Shown piece after piece: positions 58,404 to 64,000 of a stretch of 64,000 bases of DNA. The DNA is taken from assembly GCA_033439795.1 (NCBI GenBank), contig JAUTDP010000007.1, forward strand, positions 2,914,001 to 2,978,000. Reading direction: 5' to 3'. The position numbers and the translations under genes are program-made. The notes under the pieces are model-generated. The model did not search any database. It was not told the origin of the DNA and was given only the letters and a program-made list of their open reading frames with translations. The stretch is from Sordaria brevicollis (taxonomy: Eukaryota > Ascomycota > Sordariomycetes > Sordariales > Sordariaceae). How positions within the stretch are numbered: the stretch's first letter is position 1; each line of letters starts with the position of its first letter.

Positions 58404-59971
58404 ATGTACGGATCTCGCCTGTTAGCCGGGGCGGCCACTGCCGCCCTTACGATGACTGCGGCCGCACAGACTTTCATCACCGCCCCAATTCCCTCACTAG
58501 CATCGACGGCTACCTCCACAGCATCTTTGCAGCAGTCTACTTCGTCGCCGAGAATCCATAATGTTACTGTTGGTTTTGTAAGTCTCTATAACCAGCGTCG
58601 ACGATCCAAGCAACTTCAACTTACGGAGACATAGTATGATCATGCGTTCGATCCTCACGTAGTGAATGCCAGTATAGGAGATATCATCCGTAGGTTACCC
58701 ATTTCAAGGTCACCTTGGAAGTGTCTATTTGGAATAAATATTTAACGCTCAATATTGTCAGGCTTCTTGTTTTATCCGACAGGTCACTCTGTTACGCGAG
58801 CTGAATTCAAACATCCATGTGTCCCTTGGGACATCTATAATGAAAAAAAGAAGGATGATATGTGGTCCAGTGGTGAGGATTATGCGAACGTCACCGACAT
58901 GGGAAAAGTAAGTTGTTAACCTCCAAATCTGTGTGACTAGTTACTTGATCACGATGTTGACAACGCCATAAAACAGCCCGTCGAATGGCTTTTTACGGTC
59001 CGAAATGATGCGCCGATGTTCTTCTATTGCTCCGCCAGAAGGTCGTGCTCAGAGCATCAAATGATCGGTGTCATTAACCCTAACGCTACGCATACGTGGG
59101 AAATCCAGCTTGACTACGCAAAAAGAGCTTCGTACGATCTAAAGCCAGGAGAGACAATCCCAGCTGAAGATCCGGAATTCGGAAAACCAACATCAACGCC
59201 ATCATCACCACCAACCCCATCAACGAAACCCGAAGAAGACGGAGGCAAAAAATCTGGACTCGGTGCCGGAGCCATCGCGGGTATTGCTATCGGCGCAGCC
59301 GCTGTGGTAGTCATTGGTGCTGCCCTGCTTTATCTTTGTGGCCGAAGAGGAGGCTTCGACAAAGCTTACCGCAAGAGCGTCCTTCAGCTGCAGACGCCCG
59401 CCGCTGATTCAGCTGGTGCTCCGACCATGGTTGAAGCACAGTACAACAACGGCAACAACGCCAATCCCGTCAGCCCTGTTCCAGCAGCAGCAGGCCTAAA
59501 GAGCCCTGCTCAAGCCAGCTTTGCGACCTTCTCGACTCACCCGCACATGGATCCCAATGACCCGTACCGAAGCATGACGGCGAGCCCCCAGCAGCCTCCA
59601 TACCCATATGGAACTCCGCCACCACAGCAAAACCCTGCCTCGCCAGGATCTGTCTATGGGTTCAACAGTTACAACGGACAGCCAGTGTCTACGCCTGGAA
59701 GCCCACCTATGGGACCTCACTCACCGTTGATGATTGGAGAACTCAGCTCGTAAGTTTCAGCTCACAGCTAGGAAATGTCAGAAGATCACATTCGACTAAC
59801 ATACGTCTTTGTGATAGTGTCCCGCACTCGCGCAGCGCTGAACCAGCTCCTGTTGAACTCCCGAGCGGAGACGGACCCACTGTCAGGCCTCCGTCCATGC
59901 TTCCGGGCTCACCTCCTCCGCAATATGAGAGCGGGAACGCTGGCGAGGAACATCAGTACGGGAAGCGATGA
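58404..59971 (+). CDS. Secreted or membrane-anchored cupredoxin-like protein, 5 exons
   Basis: Predicted cell-surface protein with an extracellular cupredoxin fold. Exons 58404-58577, 58635-58689, 58762-58907, 58977-59749 and 59818-59971 give 433 residues. It has a signal peptide (MYGSRLLAGAATAALTMTAAA) and a short Ser/Thr-rich linker. The cupredoxin domain spans about residues 50-170: NVTVGFYDHAFDPHVVNASI, GDIIRFLFYPTGHSVTRAEF, KHPCVPWD, and after the third intron MFFYCSARRSCSEHQMIGVI. A Pro/Thr-rich stalk follows (KPTSTPSSPPTPSTKP), then one membrane helix GAIAGIAIGAAAVVVIGAALL with LYLCGRRGG, and a ~200-residue cytosolic Pro/Gln/Ser-rich tail. The copper ligand His, Cys and Met are seen in GHSV, FYC and HQM. 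However, the usual HC before the Met loop reads SC, so copper binding is uncertain. Fungal relatives are called extracellular serine-rich proteins; their function is unknown. Confidence 0.85.
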
Positions 59972-62723
59972 GCAACGATATGTGGTTATGAGTCGTTAAT
60001 TTTATGTTTTCTTTGGTCAATGAATGAAACATTATAAAAGGAAAATAAGAGGGAGCTATACCGATGCGATACGGGCGGACATATGCCACTCACACACAGA
60101 ACATACAACGACATCTTTTCTACAGCGTGTTTGCTCCCTTTCGACTGGAAATCAGTTGATATTTTTATATTATCTAGTTTTTGATATCCAAAAATTGAAT
60201 GAATGGTCGTAACTCAACAATCAAGTGTCCTCTGTGAGCTTTGCATCTTCTTATCACAGCCAACTTTTCAACCATCCAGCCCATGGATAACCACAATTTA
60301 TCACTACCACAGTCCTCGAGGAATAGTGTAAATCTGTGCCGCACCACATGAACTAACAAGGTTTGAACAGACACGAGTCCCAAAAAAATTAAAATAAAAT
60401 AAAAATAAAAAAGATTTCGGTCCGGCAATCGCATGAGAAACAAAGAAGATGGGTCCCTGTCCCGTCTCCATCCCTTTCTTTGTTCCCTCGTCTCGTGATT
60501 TTCCCTGGCGGGCCAGGAACCACAGTTAGTTAGACAATACGTAGGAGGCAAACTTTCTAGAAGTTTTCGAAACAAGTTTTCGGCTTATCAGTTTCTTTTT
60601 GCCTGCAGAACCTTGCGTACCTAGCCTCTCTGCCTCTGACCCACGTTGAAGCGCATGGAGTCAGGCAGAGTAGGAAGCTTTTTACATTGTAATTTTTTAT
60701 GTGTTCAGGAGAACCTGAGAGGTTGAATGAATTCACTCTCCTGGAAATTGGTTACTGTTTAGCCATATCATCAAGAACAATTGTTGTCTTCCGAGGTAAG
60801 CGCATGCCAGAAACAAGGGAGAGGGAGAGGATGGGAGGCTTTGTTCTACATCCATCCACTCTTCCGTTCCGCTTCCTGTCTCTCCCTTGATGGTAGCCCG
60901 TCTCTGTGCCACCTTTGGACAGGTGATAAGCCTGTTTCCCGAGGGGAAGGGGTTTGTGGAGTCTAACCTTGGTTGAGGTTGTTATATCACATTTATTGCC
61001 ATTTGTGAGGGAGGAGGGTGGATATAGCAAGTGAGTTTGGGTGATGAGCGCAGTCTCTACATCTAGTGAGTCTACATCAAGTGAGGAAACTAAGTTTGGT
61101 ATTGGATGTGGTTCTGTATTAGCATGAAGAGGGAGGACCGAGCCTGGATGAGCCAGGGTGGGCTTTAAGATGATTATTTGTGACAGACTGATTAAGGTTG
61201 TCCGGTCCTTCACGATCTCTTCGATGAGTACACTGGATGTGAAATATCACAATCAGTGAATCAAGTATCGAGGAGCAGGGAAGAAAATCATGGGATCAAC
61301 TGGATCTCGTGCCGGCATCGTAAATACATACCACTTGAGATTCCGAAAGCCATCCGTCCTGCGTCCATCCTCGACATCGATGCCGACGTCGCCGCTATGC
61401 CGAACGGCGGCAATAGAACGAATCAAGGTTCGGCTGTTGGAGCATGCCGAGCATGGCTTCCATGCGTGGGAGACGACAAGACAAGCTACCGAGTCCCGTT
61501 CCCCACCGGACCGGGCCTAGCGGACGCAGGCGGAGATCGGAGGACGACCCTGCCACTGCTGAGTGCTGCCACCAGCCCGCAATGGAAGCTGAGAAGGCAT
61601 TAGACCCCTGTACTTTTTTTTGGTTACTGGACCTTGTCAGTGTATCGCGCTCAAAAGTCCTTGAGGAGCTTCCTAATTCGTGATGCGATCGAAGGGTTGC
61701 ATTGAGGAGGCTCCGAAGGTCCTTGCGCGGTTTTGAGTTTTTGAAGCGGGGTTGCGATAGCGTGTTTACAGATTGTTAGATCGAAGGTGAAGGTGAATCG
61801 TGAGGATCGATGCGTGAATAGGAGTCAGGAGAAGTGTCGGATATGACGAAGAGGCTCCTTTTCACTCAACCTTGAAGCCATTTCTCGTCTCCAAAAGGGG
61901 GAAATTCGGATCAGATCGCACTTTCCAAACAGTCGAGATTCGAGAAAGCTGAACCCAGTCACCGCGTGGGGTCTTTTGGAGATCCATCGCTTCCGAGACT
62001 CCATTCTTCCCGCGCCAAAACAACGGTTGGACCGTGCGCCAGCAGGTTCACGAAGCCACACAGGCAGGACAGGCCTCTTCAACAGGGCGACCGTGGGCGC
62101 GTGGGCTCTCCAACAGGGCAGCTCGAAACACCGGAAGGTTACCGTCGACCAAAGAGTAAGGGGGGCCCACAGTAGCCCGGAATGCGTAGCTTTGTTTGAG
62201 TGTACATCCTTCCCGGCCTATTCACCATGTAATCAGAGGTACCTTGTAACTATAGCAACCGCTACCTTGGCAGCTTCTCGATGCGGCACTTGCAGGAAAT
62301 CACGGAATGACATTTGGTTAAGGACACAGTTGTATGTTAATAAGGTACCTGGCCGACCTCACCACCAGGGCATTTCCATCTTCAAATTCACCTTGCCTTG
62401 TGACCCTCTTCCATCTCTTCAGCTGCCAGTCGGACCTTGACCCTGACCACCAGGTATCAATCCGAAAGCTGCCAAACCGAGGACCCATCCATTCACTCGC
62501 AACCTTAACACGAGCTCGGTCCCGCATTTATTTATTGCTTTCTGGAGTCGCCCTGAGCAGGAACCCCTCCGTCATCACTTCCACTTCTCGGCGCTCATCC
62601 CTCCACAAAACAACAACCAACCTGGTTTCGCGATCCAGGAGCAACATCTGCGTCGAACAACCCCTCAACTTCCGACGCCGAACCCGTTGATCAATCCGAC
62701 CCGAAGTGAACACATCTTCCACA
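59972..62723. other. Intergenic region, cupredoxin-like gene to Erv29
   Basis: About 2.75 kb without a supported gene. Near 60,380-60,412 there is an A-rich simple stretch. The last 350 bases are C/T- and AC-rich, as in a promoter and 5' UTR of the Erv29 gene. Several open frames of 100-150 codons occur on both strands without domain signals. Confidence 0.45.
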
Positions 62724-63873
<1,150 letters not shown>

Positions 63874-64000
63874 GGGGCTTGGGAGAGGAGGAAGATCTGC
63901 GTAGGGATGCCCGAACACCCCTCGCTTATTCGAGCTCGGCAATCAGGATCAAGCAAGGGTGTCGCCTAGATGGGCATGGGAGCGAAACGAGCGAATGGAG
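63874..64000. other. 3' flank of the Erv29 gene
   Basis: Only 127 bases after the stop codon remain, presumably 3' UTR. No other feature is visible before the window ends. Confidence 0.4.

Overview
The window is nuclear DNA of a filamentous ascomycete, most likely a Sordariomycete with an active or past RIP (repeat-induced point mutation) system. The evidence is short spliceosomal introns with GTRNGT donors, CTAAC/CTGAC branch sites and YAG acceptors; a typically fungal set of genes (palC, Mnr2-type CorA, Leo1, Erv29, NEDD8); and AT-rich transposon remains in which CpA/TpG is nearly absent while CpG survives. I cannot name the genus from sequence alone.

Layout. Left gene-rich arm (1-11.4 kb): ribosomal protein eL36 (+), a TUG/Ubx4-type UBX protein (-), proteasome subunit beta-3 (+) and a SERCA-type Ca2+ pump (-). 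A RIP-degraded pogo/Fot1-like transposon with TA target duplication occupies 11,390-14,313, followed by a 312-bp MITE with TTA duplication (14,595-14,906). Second gene cluster (15.2-28.1 kb): tubulin cofactor A (+), THO subunit 7 (-), Elongin A (+), NEDD8/Rub1 (-), prohibitin-2 (-), CstF64/Rna15 (+) and an Mnr2/Alr CorA Mg2+ transporter (-). A 16.4-kb transposon graveyard (29,592-45,968) follows. It is framed by 27-bp perfect inverted repeats and TTG duplications, and contains a HARBI1-like transposase fossil, two further fossil reading frames of unknown function and a large Helitron Rep-helicase fossil. Right arm (46.6-64 kb): a DUF3237 protein (+), a MOB-family protein (-, 5' end unresolved), Leo1 (+), PalC (-), ALG6 (+), a membrane-anchored cupredoxin-like protein (+) and the cargo receptor Erv29/SURF4 (+).

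The genes are mostly single-copy housekeeping functions, not a pathway cluster. Several touch the same processes: transcription and mRNA export or processing (Elongin A, Leo1, THO7, CstF64), ubiquitin-type systems (NEDD8, UBX protein, proteasome beta-3, Elongin A), and ER function (SERCA, ALG6, Erv29). Exon coordinates were derived by eye from splice signals, reading phase and family alignment remembered in general terms; no database search was run.

The most unusual content is in the repeats. The fossil reading frames can still be followed because every in-frame stop is TAA or TAG, as expected for CAA/CAG mutated by RIP, and catalytic residues have changed in the way RIP predicts (Asp to Asn, His to Tyr). 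The two ends of the pogo-like element carry different-sequence but equally placed perfect hairpins.
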